A DNA stretch of 64,000 bases, from positions 868,001-932,000 of the forward strand of contig NZ_CP031704.1 of assembly GCF_003428335.1 (NCBI RefSeq), read 5' to 3'. A program made the translations under genes and the position numbers. Origin of the DNA: Solimonas sp. K1W22B-7 (GTDB lineage: Bacteria; Pseudomonadota; Gammaproteobacteria; Nevskiales; Nevskiaceae). The notes under the pieces were generated by a model that did not search any database, was not told the origin of the DNA, and worked only from the letters and a program-made list of their open reading frames with translations. Numbering within the stretch: the first letter of the stretch is position 1; the number at the start of each line of letters is the position of its first letter. Below are positions 1 to 9,398 of the stretch, piece after piece.

Positions 1-1
1 G

Positions 2-1654
2 ATGTACACCCTGCGCTACGGCCTCAACCACGCGCCCTTCAACAATCCCTATCCGCTGCCCGGCGAAGACCCCAAGACCACGGCCGGCGGCTCTGGCCAG
101 CTACCGCTGGGCCTGCGTCAGATCAAGGACGCCGACGGCAACTGGACCGGGCAGATCGGCAGCACCGACTGCCACACCTGCCATGGCGGCCAGATCGGCG
201 ATCCCGCCTCCGGCGAGCCCGAGATCGTAGGGCTCTCCAGCCTTGGCCTGGGCAACGCCAACTTTGACTCCCCCATGATCGCGAAGGACCAAGCGCCGCT
301 GGCCGCCGTGCTGGCCGGGTCGCCGCTGAGCGCGCTGCCGCCGATCAACCCCGACGCCCTGGTCAGCGCCAACTCGCTGGGCATCGAGCAGCGCGGCCAG
401 AACAACGCGGTCGGCACCTTCGAGCTGCTGCTGACCGTGCTCGACTACGACTCGCTCGGCCTCAACCCCAACTTCACCAAGCTCTACACGGCGGGCGGCC
501 TGGGCAGCGTGCAGGACGTGGACCACCCGATCTCGCACACGCAGGACACGCCGGCCTGGTGGAACTGGGGCTCGCGTCCGCGCAAGTTCTACGACGCCGG
601 TCTGTCCAACGACAGCCAGCGCATCCTCATGGCGGCCGGCGCGGGCGATGGCGGTGTGGTGCTGACCCTGGACGGCAAGCCCTACCGCGAGCGCATCGAA
701 CACTATGACCAGGACGTCGCGTCCTACCTCCTGTCGCTGCAGTCGCCTGCCTATCCCGAGTCGATCGACACTGCGCTGGCCGAGCAGGGTGCGATCCTGT
801 TCCACGCCAAGAACCTGTGGGCCGAAAGCCTGCACAATCCGGTGCCGAAGCCGGTCGGTGGCAACGGCTCCTGCGCCGGCTGCCACGGTGCCTATTCGCC
901 AAGGTACGTCAACGACCCGGCTTATCTGGAGAGCCCGGTGCTGGAAGGGGTCGCCGGACACATCTCGACGCTGGACGTGATCGGTACCGATCGTGCGCGC
1001 GTCGACTTCGCCGCGCCGGTGCTGCGTCGGGTCTGGGACAGCACCTGGTTCGCGTATCCGGAAAGTTCGCCGGGCTACGTGCGGCCTGAAGACAAGAGTC
1101 CCGTGACCGAGAAGATCGACGACAACCTGCCGCTGGCATTGCGTCCCAAGGGCGTCTGCGGCTGGGAGAAGGAAGTGATCGGCTACCAGGCGCCACCGCT
1201 GTACGGCACTTGGGCGACCGCGCCGTACTTCCACAACGGCTCGGTGCCGACCATCGAGCAGGTGCTGGACTCCTCCAAGCGCTCGCCGATCTGGCGCCGC
1301 AAGCTGCAGACCGAGGGACCGGTGACTGGATTCGATCAACGCCTGGCAACGGCCTATGACTTCGACGCGCTGGGCTGGAAGCACGACTTGCTGAGCTGCT
1401 CCGATATTCCCGGCAACATGCTGGAGAACTGCAATCCGCTGGATGAAGAAGGGCCCTCTGTGGTGCAGATCGTGACCAACCTGCTGGCTGGCCTGGGCTG
1501 GCCCGGCGTTCTGGTACTGCCGCAGACGGCTCCGCACAAGCGTTTCGTCTACGACACGCGCAGCCTCGGCAATGCCAACACGGGCCATCAGTTCGCCGAT
1601 GTCCTGACCGACCAGGAGCGCAAGGCGATCATCGAATACCTGAAGACACTTTGA
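2..1654 (+). CDS. Di-heme c-type cytochrome (cytochrome c peroxidase/MauG-like), 5' end probably outside the window
   Basis: Two CxxCH heme c motifs are visible: CHTCH at residues 57-61 and CAGCH at 291-295 of the visible 550 residues. The C-terminal half has the block APPLYGTWATAPYFHNGSVP, usual in bacterial di-heme peroxidase-like proteins. Such proteins are exported and carry out peroxide reduction or oxidative chemistry in the periplasm. No signal peptide is seen, so the frame probably starts upstream and the ATG at position 2 is internal. RoxA/RoxB-type rubber oxygenases share this two-heme layout and are a possible alternative, but I see nothing specific enough to claim it. Confidence 0.8.
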   Translation: MYTLRYGLNHAPFNNPYPLPGEDPKTTAGGSGQLPLGLRQIKDADGNWTGQIGSTDCHTCHGGQIGDPASGEPEIVGLSSLGLGNANFDSPMIAKDQAPLAAVLAGSPLSALPPINPDALVSANSLGIEQRGQNNAVGTFELLLTVLDYDSLGLNPNFTKLYTAGGLGSVQDVDHPISHTQDTPAWWNWGSRPRKFYDAGLSNDSQRILMAAGAGDGGVVLTLDGKPYRERIEHYDQDVASYLLSLQSPAYPESIDTALAEQGAILFHAKNLWAESLHNPVPKPVGGNGSCAGCHGAYSPRYVNDPAYLESPVLEGVAGHISTLDVIGTDRARVDFAAPVLRRVWDSTWFAYPESSPGYVRPEDKSPVTEKIDDNLPLALRPKGVCGWEKEVIGYQAPPLYGTWATAPYFHNGSVPTIEQVLDSSKRSPIWRRKLQTEGPVTGFDQRLATAYDFDALGWKHDLLSCSDIPGNMLENCNPLDEEGPSVVQIVTNLLAGLGWPGVLVLPQTAPHKRFVYDTRSLGNANTGHQFADVLTDQERKAIIEYLKTL

Positions 1655-1742
1655 AGGCACTGACGAGCAACACGGCATGGCGGCACCAACAGTAGGCGCC
1701 TCCAGGCGAAGACGGGGGCACCCGGAGGGCGGGGGCCGCCTG

Positions 1743-1814
1743 GGCGCAGGGCGTCGTCCCGAGCCGCTGATGTACGTCTAGTACACGGCGCGTCTCGGGA
1801 CATAGCCCTGCGCC
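1743..1814. repeat. Imperfect palindromic intergenic element
   Basis: Outer arms GGCGCAGGGC (1743-1752) and GCCCTGCGCC (1805-1814) enclose inner arms GTCCCGAG and CTCGGGAC around a short centre. It lies after the di-heme cytochrome stop and has no T-tract, so it looks like a REP-type element rather than a simple terminator. Just upstream (1691-1709) is a 19-base string, AGTAGGCGCCTCCAGGCGA, that recurs at 51185-51203. Confidence 0.5.
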
Positions 1815-1886
1815 AGAACGGCCTCCGTCGCAGCGATCGGGGAATTGATGACAGGCCCTGGTGGCTTGCTTCCCACTTACTCCAAA

Positions 1887-2078
1887 TCAGGGCGTCTTCC
1901 GATTTCCTTCGCCGGAGTTTTTGAATCTGGCGAGATGAAAGCTGTACCAGAAGAACCCCAGCATCGCGCCGAAAAAGAGGGCGAAGGCGTAGCCCCAGAG
2001 AGGCGACGCGGAACTGTGGTTGTATCCGCCTCCTTTCGCACCCATCGGCGTGCCGCTGATGGCGGACCACAGGAACAC
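1887..2078 (-). CDS. Possible small membrane protein
   Basis: A 63-codon frame with a GTG start encodes a Gly/Ser-rich N-terminus and one clear hydrophobic segment (LWGYAFALFFGAMLGFFWYS) followed by basic residues, as in a single-pass inner-membrane protein. I recognise no family. The start is uncertain and the ribosome site is weak. It occupies an otherwise empty stretch between the di-heme cytochrome and tetR. The coherent membrane segment is the only reason to list it. Confidence 0.35.
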   Translation of the reverse strand: MFLWSAISGTPMGAKGGGYNHSSASPLWGYAFALFFGAMLGFFWYSFHLARFKNSGEGNRKTP

Positions 2079-2179
2079 GCCGATTAGGCCATATGAGTCA
2101 ATCGCCTAAAATTGACGTTCAACGGGTGTGGTCGACAGAACAGAACTGAAGCGTCGCTTCAGTCAGCGGAAGTTTCCCA

Positions 2180-2205
2180 GGGCCCATCGCAAGATGGGCC
2201 TTTTT
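2180..2205 (+). terminator. Rho-independent terminator
   Basis: Arms GGCCCATC (2181-2188) and GATGGGCC (2193-2200) with a GCAA loop are followed by TTTTT at 2201-2205. Read on the + strand it could end transcripts from the left; it also lies just past the 3' end of tetR on the other strand. A second perfect hairpin, ACTGAAGCG-T-CGCTTCAGT, sits just upstream at 2145-2163. Confidence 0.7.
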
Positions 2206-2223
2206 GCTGGCCGGCCCGCGGCC

Positions 2224-2844
2224 TCAGGCGATCTCGGCCAGCGGCGGCAGTTCGGCGACAGACAGTTTCCGGGCGTCTTCCGCGCCGACGCCCAGGCCGC
2301 GCAGCACCATCTCCACCGTGTCGGATCCGGCATCGCGCCAGGTCCGCAGCCCTTCCAGCACCAGCATGATCGCCGCCAAGGTGGAGCCGGCGAGCAGGCC
2401 CAGGGCCGTCGCCGCCTGGTCCGGGCGGAAGTCGTAGCGCTTCTGCTGCAGCCCCAGGACGAGGTCATCCATGGGCGGGCCCATCCAGACCTTGCGCATC
2501 GATTCGTTGGTCATTGCGAAGTGCACCAGGAAGCGCCCCCAGTGCGGTTCGTCGTGGGCGCGGCGCACGTACAGGCGGATGCCGGTGGCCAGGCGCAGGG
2601 CGGGGTCGTCGATGCCGGCAGCGGCATAGCTGGCGACGATGCGTTCATCCATTTCGTCGGCGAGCTGCGCGGCGACGTGCTCGAACAGGCGATCCGGCGA
2701 TTCGAGGTTGTTGTAGATGGTGCCGCGGGCGACGCCGGCGGCCTGGGCCAGTTCCCCGACCGTGACCTCGGAAGTGCCCTTCTCCGCGAAAAGACGCAGG
2801 GCCGCCTGGTGGATTCTCTTTTGCGCAGGGCTCATGGCACTCAT
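2224..2844 (-). CDS. TetR/AcrR family transcriptional regulator
   Basis: About 206 residues with an N-terminal TetR helix-turn-helix (IHQAALRLFAEKGTSEVTV ... GVARGTIYNN) and a helical ligand-binding C-terminal domain. The frame stays open to 3012, but the ATG at 2844 gives the usual family length and leaves the operator-like inverted repeat at 2869-2886 upstream of the gene, as expected for autoregulation. It diverges from the meta-cleavage operon that begins at 3112, so it most likely represses that operon and is released by a pathway substrate or intermediate. The ligand cannot be told from sequence. Confidence 0.88.
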   Translation of the reverse strand: MSAMSPAQKRIHQAALRLFAEKGTSEVTVGELAQAAGVARGTIYNNLESPDRLFEHVAAQLADEMDERIVASYAAAGIDDPALRLATGIRLYVRRAHDEPHWGRFLVHFAMTNESMRKVWMGPPMDDLVLGLQQKRYDFRPDQAATALGLLAGSTLAAIMLVLEGLRTWRDAGSDTVEMVLRGLGVGAEDARKLSVAELPPLAEIA

Positions 2845-2868
2845 GGCGGCCTCGACTCTGTCCAGATT

Positions 2869-2886
2869 TTGGACACTATTGTCCAA
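2869..2886. promoter_or_regulatory. Candidate TetR operator O1 (tetR side)
   Basis: Perfect inverted repeat TTGGAC-ACTATT-GTCCAA, 25 bases upstream of the chosen tetR start. It matches the layout of the repeats at 3025-3042 and 11769-11792 (TTGRAC-N6-GTYCAA). Confidence 0.65.
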
Positions 2887-3015
2887 GAATCGACGAACTT
2901 CCTCGGGTGAGTTTACCCCGAATATCCCTGCCAAGGCAGCGCTGCGGTCTCTCCTGCCTTGCAAATCAATGGCTTGAATCGCCTGAGGTACTTTGCAAGC
3001 GGCGCAATACATTGA

Positions 3016-3044
3016 TTGACATTATTGAACAATAATGTTCAAAT
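3016..3044 (+). promoter_or_regulatory. Candidate promoter of the meta-cleavage operon with overlapping TetR operator O2
   Basis: A consensus -35 TTGACA (3016-3021) is followed 17 bases later by a weak -10 (TCAAAT, 3039-3044). The inverted repeat TTGAAC-AATAAT-GTTCAA (3025-3042) fills the spacer, so a bound TetR protein would block RNA polymerase. It lies about 70 bases before the first gene of the operon. Confidence 0.65.
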
Positions 3045-3111
3045 AAGATCATTGTAGTTTTAAGAGCGGCCCGGACTCCGGCTGCGGGACCCAGAGCGAG
3101 GAGTGCGGTAG

Positions 3112-3969
3112 ATGGACGCCACCAATCCAGACGACATCCTGAAGTTCGTGCCGCCTTCCCGCCGGGAGATGCGCCACTTCATGAAGCTGGCGCGCAGCTG
3201 GTTCTACCCGGAGTTCCTCGGTCTCTGGGAGCTGGACCTGAAGAAGCCGGCGCTGTTCGTCGGCAATCACACGCTGTTCGGGTTGACCGACGCCCCGCTG
3301 ATGATCGAGCACCTCCACACCCAGTACGGTGTGATGCTGCGCGGCCTCGGCGACCGCGGGCATTTCCAGGTGCCCTGGTGGGGCGATTTCCTGGCCAGGC
3401 ACGGCATGGTGCTGGGCAGCCCCGAGAATTGCTCCGCGCTGATGAAGAGCGGCGCGCACGTGCTGGTCTTTCCCGGTGGCGCGCGCGAGGTGATGCGCCG
3501 CCGCGGCGAGGCCTACCAGCTGATCTGGAAGCAGCGCGCGGGCTTCGCGCGCCTGGCCATCGAGCATGGCTACGACATCATTCCCTTCGGTTCGGTCGGC
3601 CCGGACGAAAGCTACCGCATCCTGCTGGACGCCAACGATGTGCTGAAGCCGGGCTGGCGCCGGACGCTGGTGGAGCGCAGCGGCCTGCTGGAGCTGACCC
3701 GCGGCGGCGATTTCATTCCGCCGATTCCGATGGGCCTGGGTCCGACGCTGATCCCGCGTCCGCAGCGCTATTACTTCGGCTTCGGCGAGCGCATCCAGAC
3801 CGCGCATCTGCAGGGCCGGCAGCAGGACAAGGATCTGGTCTGGGCCCTGCGCGAACAGGTCGCTGCCGCGGTGCAGGGGCAGATCACCCGCCTGCGCGAC
3901 TACAGGAAGGAGGACCGCATGCAGAACTGGAGCCGCGTGCGCCGCTTCCTCGCGCCGCTCTACGCCTGA
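3112..3969 (+). CDS. Lysophospholipid/diacylglycerol acyltransferase-like protein
   Basis: The 285-residue protein has the acyltransferase block GNHTLFGLTDAPLM (the NH...D catalytic region), then VFPGGAREVMRR and KQRAGFARLAIEHGYDIIPF, which are typical of the DAGAT/PlsC-like superfamily that moves an acyl group from acyl-CoA to a lipid or alcohol. AGGAG precedes the ATG. It is the first gene of the ring-cleavage operon, 24 bases from the hydrolase start, which is an unusual partner. It may handle a fatty acyl product or hydrophobic substrate of the pathway; that link is inference. Confidence 0.8.
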   Translation: MDATNPDDILKFVPPSRREMRHFMKLARSWFYPEFLGLWELDLKKPALFVGNHTLFGLTDAPLMIEHLHTQYGVMLRGLGDRGHFQVPWWGDFLARHGMVLGSPENCSALMKSGAHVLVFPGGAREVMRRRGEAYQLIWKQRAGFARLAIEHGYDIIPFGSVGPDESYRILLDANDVLKPGWRRTLVERSGLLELTRGGDFIPPIPMGLGPTLIPRPQRYYFGFGERIQTAHLQGRQQDKDLVWALREQVAAAVQGQITRLRDYRKEDRMQNWSRVRRFLAPLYA

Positions 3970-3993
3970 TCCCGGTTTTCCATGGAGACTTCA

Positions 3994-4878
3994 ATGACCG
4001 TGATGCAGAACATTCCCGGCCTGCGCTCGCGCATCCTGCAGTTCGGCCGCCGACGCATCCACCTGAGCGAAGCCGGCGAAGGCTACCCGGTGCTGATGCT
4101 GCACGGCGGTGGCCCCGGTGCCTCGGGCCTGTCGAACTACTCGCGCAACATCGCCGCGCTGGCCCGGCACTTCCGCGTGCTGGTGCCGGACATGCAGGGC
4201 TATGGCCAGAGCAGCAAGGGCGTGAACCGCGCCGATCCCTTCGGCGATCTGTCCGAGGCGATGCTGGGCCTGCTCGATGCGCTGAACATCGAGAGTGCGC
4301 ATGTCGTGGGCAATTCGCTGGGCGGAGCCTGCGCGCTGCGCATGGCGCTGGACCAGCCCCGGCGCGTTTCCGCGCTGGTGCTCATGGGGCCCGGCGGCAT
4401 CGGCACCACGCGCGGCCTGCCGACCCGGGGCCTCAACCAGCTCCTGAACTACTACAGCGGCAGCGGCCCCTCGCGTGACAAGCTGCGCAGCTTCATCCGT
4501 GAGTCCCTGGTGTTCGACGGCAGCCAGGTTCCCGACTCGATCATCGAGGAGCGCTACCAGGCCAGCATCGACCCGGAAGTCATCGCGGCGCCTCCGCTAC
4601 GCCGCCCGCCGGGCCTGGCCGCGGCGATCCGCATGGACTTCACCCGCGATCGCCGCCTGGCCCGGTGCCAGGTGCCGACGCTGGTGCTCTGGGGCAGGGC
4701 CGACAAGGTCAACCGCCCCAGCGGCGGTGCCGCACTGCAGTCGCGCATGCCCAACTGCGACCTGTACCTGTTCGGCAATGTCGGCCACTGGGTGCAGTGG
4801 GAGCGGGCCGAGGAGTTCAATGCCACGACGGCGGGCTTCCTGCAGCAGCAGACGCCGGTCGCGCAGCGCCGCGGCTGA
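3994..4878 (+). CDS. Alpha/beta hydrolase, meta-cleavage product C-C hydrolase type
   Basis: 294 residues with the oxyanion loop HGGGPGASG, nucleophile elbow GNSLGG, acid region LWGRADKVN and catalytic His in GNVGHWVQWE, as in MhpC, BphD and HsaD. These enzymes split the ring-opened 2-hydroxy-6-oxo-dienoate into 2-hydroxypenta-2,4-dienoate and an acid. The ATG at 3994 is preferred over 3982 because GGAGA lies 5 bases before it. The next gene is the ring-cleaving dioxygenase, which makes the substrate. Confidence 0.87.
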   Translation: MTVMQNIPGLRSRILQFGRRRIHLSEAGEGYPVLMLHGGGPGASGLSNYSRNIAALARHFRVLVPDMQGYGQSSKGVNRADPFGDLSEAMLGLLDALNIESAHVVGNSLGGACALRMALDQPRRVSALVLMGPGGIGTTRGLPTRGLNQLLNYYSGSGPSRDKLRSFIRESLVFDGSQVPDSIIEERYQASIDPEVIAAPPLRRPPGLAAAIRMDFTRDRRLARCQVPTLVLWGRADKVNRPSGGAALQSRMPNCDLYLFGNVGHWVQWERAEEFNATTAGFLQQQTPVAQRRG

Positions 4879-4884
4879 AGCGTC

Positions 4885-5886
4885 ATGACGGAAAAGCACC
4901 CTCACTCGCTGTTCGGGGCTGTGCGCATGGGCTACGTGCTGATCGAGTCCGAAAAGATCGATGAGTGGCGGCGGCTGCTGAAGCAGGGTCTCGGCATGCA
5001 CCTGGCGCACGAGGATTCCGCGACCCTGGCCTTCCGGGTCGATGAGCATGCGCGCCGCGTCATCGTGGCGCGGGGTCCATCAGAAGACTTCGCCGCCGCC
5101 GGCCTGCAGGTGGACGACGGGCAGGCGCTGGGCGTGATCATGGGCCGCCTGCGTGATCGCGGCATCGCAGTGGAGGCCGGCACGGAGGAGGAGTCCACGC
5201 TGCGCGGCGTGAAGTCCTTCTACCGCTTCAAGGGGCCCAAGGGGATGGCGCTGGAGCTGTACACCGAGCCGCTGCTTGCCGACGAACCCCTGAACATGCT
5301 CACCAGTGCCTTCGTCACCGGCGCCAGCGGCCTCGGGCACCTGGCGATCACGACGCGCCTGCCGGAGAAGATGCTGCGCTTCTGGCAGGAGATCTTCGAT
5401 GCGCGCCTGAGCGACCGGATTTCGCAGCCCATGGGCGGCGCGATGCTCGACATCAGCTTCCTGCGGCTCAACGAGCGGCATCACTCCATTGCGATCGCGG
5501 CGACACGCGGCCTGCGCATCGATCCGATCCGCACCAAGGCGCAGCACTTCAACCTGCTGGCCGCGACGATGGACGACCTGGTCAATGCCTACGGGCGCCT
5601 GCGGGACCTGGGCTGCGAAATGGCGCACGAAATCGGCCAGCACCCGAACGATCGCGAAGTCTCCTTCTACGTGCTGACGCCCTCCGGCTTCGAGCTGGAG
5701 CTGGGCTGGGATGCACTGAAGGTCGAGGAAGCCGGCTGGAAACCGACCGCCCACTACAACGCCATCAGCCTCTGGGGCCATCGCCCGCAGAGGGCGTCCT
5801 TGCTCCGCGGCATTGGCACCCACCTGGGTAACGCGGTCCGCGGCGCGAAGAACGCGCTGCGGCCCGAGTACTCCCCGATCCGCTAA
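4885..5886 (+). CDS. Type I extradiol ring-cleavage dioxygenase (VOC fold)
   Basis: 333 residues in two VOC domains. The metal ligands of the active C-terminal domain are visible: His in GLGHLAI, His in AQHFNLLA and Glu in GFELELGWD, the His-His-Glu triad that holds Fe(II). It should cleave a catechol next to its hydroxyls (meta-cleavage) using O2, like BphC, HsaC or MhpB-equivalents of the VOC type. It starts 6 bases after the hydrolase stop, so the two are probably translated together. Confidence 0.88.
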   Translation: MTEKHPHSLFGAVRMGYVLIESEKIDEWRRLLKQGLGMHLAHEDSATLAFRVDEHARRVIVARGPSEDFAAAGLQVDDGQALGVIMGRLRDRGIAVEAGTEEESTLRGVKSFYRFKGPKGMALELYTEPLLADEPLNMLTSAFVTGASGLGHLAITTRLPEKMLRFWQEIFDARLSDRISQPMGGAMLDISFLRLNERHHSIAIAATRGLRIDPIRTKAQHFNLLAATMDDLVNAYGRLRDLGCEMAHEIGQHPNDREVSFYVLTPSGFELELGWDALKVEEAGWKPTAHYNAISLWGHRPQRASLLRGIGTHLGNAVRGAKNALRPEYSPIR

Positions 5887-5898
5887 CGAGATTCCTGC

Positions 5899-7620
5899 AT
5901 GAACATGAAAGTCACTGCCGCGACGGACACGGTAGAAGTCATCATCGCCGGCCTGGGTCCTACGGGCCTGGTCCTCGCCCACATGCTGGGCATGCGCGGG
6001 CACCGCGTGGTAGTCCTGGAACGCGAGCCGGTGTTCTACGGCAATGCGCGCGCGGTCTACACCGACGACGAGTGCATGCGCATCTTCCAGCACATCGGCG
6101 CGGCCGAGGAGGTGCAGGCGCAGATGCTGCTGGAGACGCCGGTGCAGTTTGCCCGTCCCGACGGCACGGTCATGGGACAGTACATGCCGACGCAGCGGCC
6201 GTTCGGCTGGCCGGTGGTCAACTTCTTCTACCAGCCTTACCTGGAGACCACGCTGACCCGCCTGCTGGCGCGCTATCCGAACGTCGAAGTGCGGCGTGGG
6301 CGCGAGCTGGTGGATTTCCAGCAGGACGCCAGCGGCGTCACGGTGACCCACCAGGCCACCCGGCAGTTCCGCTTCAGCGACCAGTCGGACCTCAGGTCGG
6401 TGGCGGATGGCGATGCAGACCTGCAGGCATTGCGTGGGCGCTACCTGGTTGGTGCCGATGGCGGGCGCAGCGTGGTCCGCACGCAGCTCGGCATCGAAAT
6501 GACCGGCAAGAATTTCCCGGAGCCCTGGCTGGTGGTCGATCTCAAGCTGAAGGAGGGCGTGGAAGCGCTGCGCCACATGCCTTACTTCAACTTCGTGGTC
6601 GACCCGAAACTTCCCGTGGTCAGCTGTGTCCAGCCGGACGGCTTCCATCGCTTCGAGTTCATGCTGATGCCGGGCATGACCAAGGAATGGATGGAGCAGC
6701 CCGAGACCATTCGCATGCTGCTGTCGAAATACGTCGATCCCGACCAGTTCGAGGTCAGGCGCAAGCTGGTTTACACCTTCAATGCGCTGATCGCCAAGGA
6801 TTGGCGCGTGGGCTGCGTGCTGCTGGCCGGCGATGCCGCGCACATGACGCCGCAGTTCATGGGGCAGGGTGCCAGCTCCGGCGTTCGCGATGCCTACAAC
6901 CTGGGCTGGAAGCTCAGCGCGGTGCTGAAGAGCCAGTGCAACGACAGCCTGCTGGACAGCTACGGTCGCGAACGCCACGACCATGCCAAGGCCATGATCA
7001 ACGTGTCGGTATGGCTCAAGGACGTCGTCTCGATGACGAATCCGGCGGGCTGCCTGCTGCGCGACGGGCTGATCAAGCTCGCCCTGGCCATACCGGCGGG
7101 GAAGCGCTGGTTCCAGGAGGGCGGTTTCAAGCCGGACCCGGTCTACACCCGCGGCCAGTACCTGGGCCTGCCGCGCCGCCGCCTTGGCGGCCCCGAGGGG
7201 GTGCTTGCGCCGCAGCCCGAGGTGCGCCGCTTCGACGGCAGCCGCACGCGGCTCGACGAATTGCTGGGCAAGGAGTTCGCGGTGGTGGGCCTGAACGTCG
7301 ATCCGCGCAGCGCGCTGAGTGCCGAGTCGCGTGCCGGGCTGGATCGGCTGGGCGCGCGCTACCTCACCCTCTACCCCTACGGCGGGCGTCCCCAGGGGCA
7401 GATCGGCGTCGAGCGTGCCACGCCCGCCGGACTGGTCGAGGTGGAGGACTTCACCGGCGTCATGGTCCGCTGGTTCCGCAAGGCCGGGTACCGCCGCGAG
7501 GCGGTCGCAATCCTGCGGCCGGACAAGTTCGCCTTCGCGGTCGTCAAGCCGGCCGCTCTCGATTCCGCCGTCGCCGAACTGTGCGGTCAGGTCTGCCTGC
7601 AATCCGCCGTCACTGTCTGA
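5899..7620 (+). CDS. FAD-dependent aromatic monooxygenase (MhpA/PheA-like)
   Basis: 573 residues with the Rossmann motif GLGPTG near the N-terminus, ending in acidic LERE, and the FAD motif GDAAHMTPQFMGQGASSG at about residue 310. This is the class A flavoprotein hydroxylase layout of MhpA. It uses NAD(P)H and O2 to add a hydroxyl to a phenol, giving the catechol for the dioxygenase just upstream. The natural ring substrate is not evident. An internal ATG two codons later is an alternative start. Confidence 0.88.
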   Translation: MNMKVTAATDTVEVIIAGLGPTGLVLAHMLGMRGHRVVVLEREPVFYGNARAVYTDDECMRIFQHIGAAEEVQAQMLLETPVQFARPDGTVMGQYMPTQRPFGWPVVNFFYQPYLETTLTRLLARYPNVEVRRGRELVDFQQDASGVTVTHQATRQFRFSDQSDLRSVADGDADLQALRGRYLVGADGGRSVVRTQLGIEMTGKNFPEPWLVVDLKLKEGVEALRHMPYFNFVVDPKLPVVSCVQPDGFHRFEFMLMPGMTKEWMEQPETIRMLLSKYVDPDQFEVRRKLVYTFNALIAKDWRVGCVLLAGDAAHMTPQFMGQGASSGVRDAYNLGWKLSAVLKSQCNDSLLDSYGRERHDHAKAMINVSVWLKDVVSMTNPAGCLLRDGLIKLALAIPAGKRWFQEGGFKPDPVYTRGQYLGLPRRRLGGPEGVLAPQPEVRRFDGSRTRLDELLGKEFAVVGLNVDPRSALSAESRAGLDRLGARYLTLYPYGGRPQGQIGVERATPAGLVEVEDFTGVMVRWFRKAGYRREAVAILRPDKFAFAVVKPAALDSAVAELCGQVCLQSAVTV

Positions 7621-7640
7621 ATTCACCCAGTCCCACGATC

Positions 7641-8435
7641 ATGAACGACCTCAGCTTTTCTCCCGGCTTGCAGGATGCCGCCGAAGCCCTCTGGACCGCC
7701 CGCGCCCGTCGCGTTCCCATCGGCCAGGTATCGGTCAGCCACGGGCTCTCCGGCCTGGACAGCGCCTACGCCGTCGCGGCCATCAATGCGAGGCGCCGCA
7801 TCGCCGAGGGTGCCCGTGTCGTCGGCAAGAAGGTGGGACTCACCTCCAGGTCGGTGCAGCAGCAACTCGGCGTGGATCAGCCCGACTTCGGCCTGCTGTT
7901 CGACGACATGGAATTCCTCGACGGCGACGCCGTGCCGATGTCGCGCCTGATCCAGCCCAAGGCGGAGGCGGAAGTGGCCTTCGTCGTCAGCCGCGATCTG
8001 TCCGGCGTGCCGCCCAGCTACAGCGAGTTTCTCGCCGCCCTGGCCTACGCGCTGCCGGCCCTGGAGATCGTCGACAGTGCGATCGCGGACTGGAAGCTGA
8101 CCCTGGTGGACACCGTGGCGGACAACGCCTCCTGCGGCCTCTACGTGCTGGGCAACCAGCCCATCGGCATCGGCCAGCTGGCCCTCGGTGAACTGGGGCT
8201 GCAGCTGGACAGGAATGGACGGACCGAATCGGTCGGCAGCGGTGCGGCCTGCCTGGCCCATCCGCTGCGCGCCGCCTACTGGCTGGCGCGGACCATGGCT
8301 GCCCGTGGAGAAGGCCTGCGTGCCGGCGAAATCATCCTCTCGGGTGCCCTGGGGCCGATGGTGCCGGTGACTGCGGGAGACCTGTTGATGGCACGTGTTG
8401 GCGCGCTCGGCAGCGTGTCCTGCCGCATGGTTTGA
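7641..8435 (+). CDS. mhpD: 2-keto-4-pentenoate hydratase
   Basis: 264 residues matching the MhpD/BphH/TesE family, with [19 protein letters not shown] and [13 protein letters not shown], the metal-binding acidic residues of the FAH-like fold. It adds water to 2-hydroxypenta-2,4-dienoate to give 4-hydroxy-2-oxovalerate. It is followed by the acylating acetaldehyde dehydrogenase and aldolase that finish the lower meta pathway. The symbol is by family, since BphH or TesE would fit as well. Confidence 0.9.
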   Translation: MNDLSFSPGLQDAAEALWTARARRVPIGQVSVSHGLSGLDSAYAVAAINARRRIAEGARVVGKKVGLTSRSVQQQLGVDQPDFGLLFDDMEFLDGDAVPMSRLIQPKAEAEVAFVVSRDLSGVPPSYSEFLAALAYALPALEIVDSAIADWKLTLVDTVADNASCGLYVLGNQPIGIGQLALGELGLQLDRNGRTESVGSGAACLAHPLRAAYWLARTMAARGEGLRAGEIILSGALGPMVPVTAGDLLMARVGALGSVSCRMV

Positions 8436-8449
8436 GGGGAAGACGACCC

Positions 8450-9388
8450 ATGAAGAGAAAGATCAAGGCGGCGATCATCGGCAGCGGCAACATCGGCAGC
8501 GACCTGATGATCAAGATCATGCGCCATGGCCAGAACATCGAGATGGCCGCGATGGTGGGCATCGATCCCGCGTCCGACGGCCTGGCCCGTGCCCAGCGGC
8601 TGAAAGTGGCAACCACCTGCGAAGGTGTGGAGGGCCTGACGCGGCTGCCCGGCTTCGCGGACATCGACATCGTGTTCGACGCCACCTCGGCCGGCGCCCA
8701 TGTGAAGAACGATGCCCTGCTGCGCGGCCTCAAGCCCGGCATCCGCATGGTGGACCTGACGCCGGCATCGATCGGGCCGTTCTGTGTCCCCGTCGTGAAC
8801 CTCGAGCAGCACCTGGGCGCGCTCAACGTCAACATGGTGACCTGCGGCGGCCAGGCGACGATCCCGATGGTGGCCGCGGTGTCGCGGGTGGCCAGGGTGC
8901 ACTACGGCGAGATCGTCGCGTCCATCTCCAGCAAGTCCGCCGGCCCCGGGACGCGCGCCAACATCGACGAGTTCACCGAGACCACGTCGAAGGCGATCGA
9001 GACGGTCGGCGGGGCGGGAAAGGGCCGGGCCATCATCATCCTCAATCCGGCCGAACCGCCGCAGCTGATGCGCGATACGGTCTATACGCTGTCCGAACTC
9101 GCCGACCAGGCTGCCGTGGAGGCCTCCATCGCCGAAATGGCGGCCGCGGTACAGCGCTATGTACCCGGCTATCGCCTGAAGCAGCGGGTGCAGTTCGACG
9201 TCATTCCCGCCTCGGCGCCGGTGAAGATTCCCGGTCTTGGCAGCTTCTCGGGGCTCAAGACCTCCATCTTCCTGGAGGTGGAGGGCGCCGCTCACTACCT
9301 GCCGGCCTATGCGGGAAACCTCGACATCATGACCTCCGCGGCCCTGGCCACGGGCGAGCGCATCGCGCAGTCCCTGCAGGGCACCTGA
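8450..9388 (+). CDS. mhpF: Acetaldehyde dehydrogenase (acylating)
   Basis: 312 residues with N-terminal NAD-binding [13 protein letters not shown] and the catalytic cysteine in [14 protein letters not shown]. It oxidises acetaldehyde to acetyl-CoA and forms a channelling complex with the aldolase encoded next. The ATG at 8450 is preferred because GAGGGGAAG lies before it; an in-frame ATG at 8432 overlaps the hydratase stop. Family equivalents are BphJ and DmpF. Confidence 0.92.
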   Translation: MKRKIKAAIIGSGNIGSDLMIKIMRHGQNIEMAAMVGIDPASDGLARAQRLKVATTCEGVEGLTRLPGFADIDIVFDATSAGAHVKNDALLRGLKPGIRMVDLTPASIGPFCVPVVNLEQHLGALNVNMVTCGGQATIPMVAAVSRVARVHYGEIVASISSKSAGPGTRANIDEFTETTSKAIETVGGAGKGRAIIILNPAEPPQLMRDTVYTLSELADQAAVEASIAEMAAAVQRYVPGYRLKQRVQFDVIPASAPVKIPGLGSFSGLKTSIFLEVEGAAHYLPAYAGNLDIMTSAALATGERIAQSLQGT

Positions 9389-9398
9389 GACTACGAAC

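Noticed and set aside
2-1654. Naming the di-heme cytochrome a rubber oxygenase (RoxA/RoxB)
   Set aside because: Two-heme layout fits, but no specific residues could be confirmed and the N-terminus is missing.
5080-7626. Long leftward open frame (848 codons) opposite the dioxygenase and monooxygenase genes
   Set aside because: It is an antisense shadow of high-GC coding sequence; its composition is Arg/His/Gln/Val-rich with no domain, and the + strand genes are clear.
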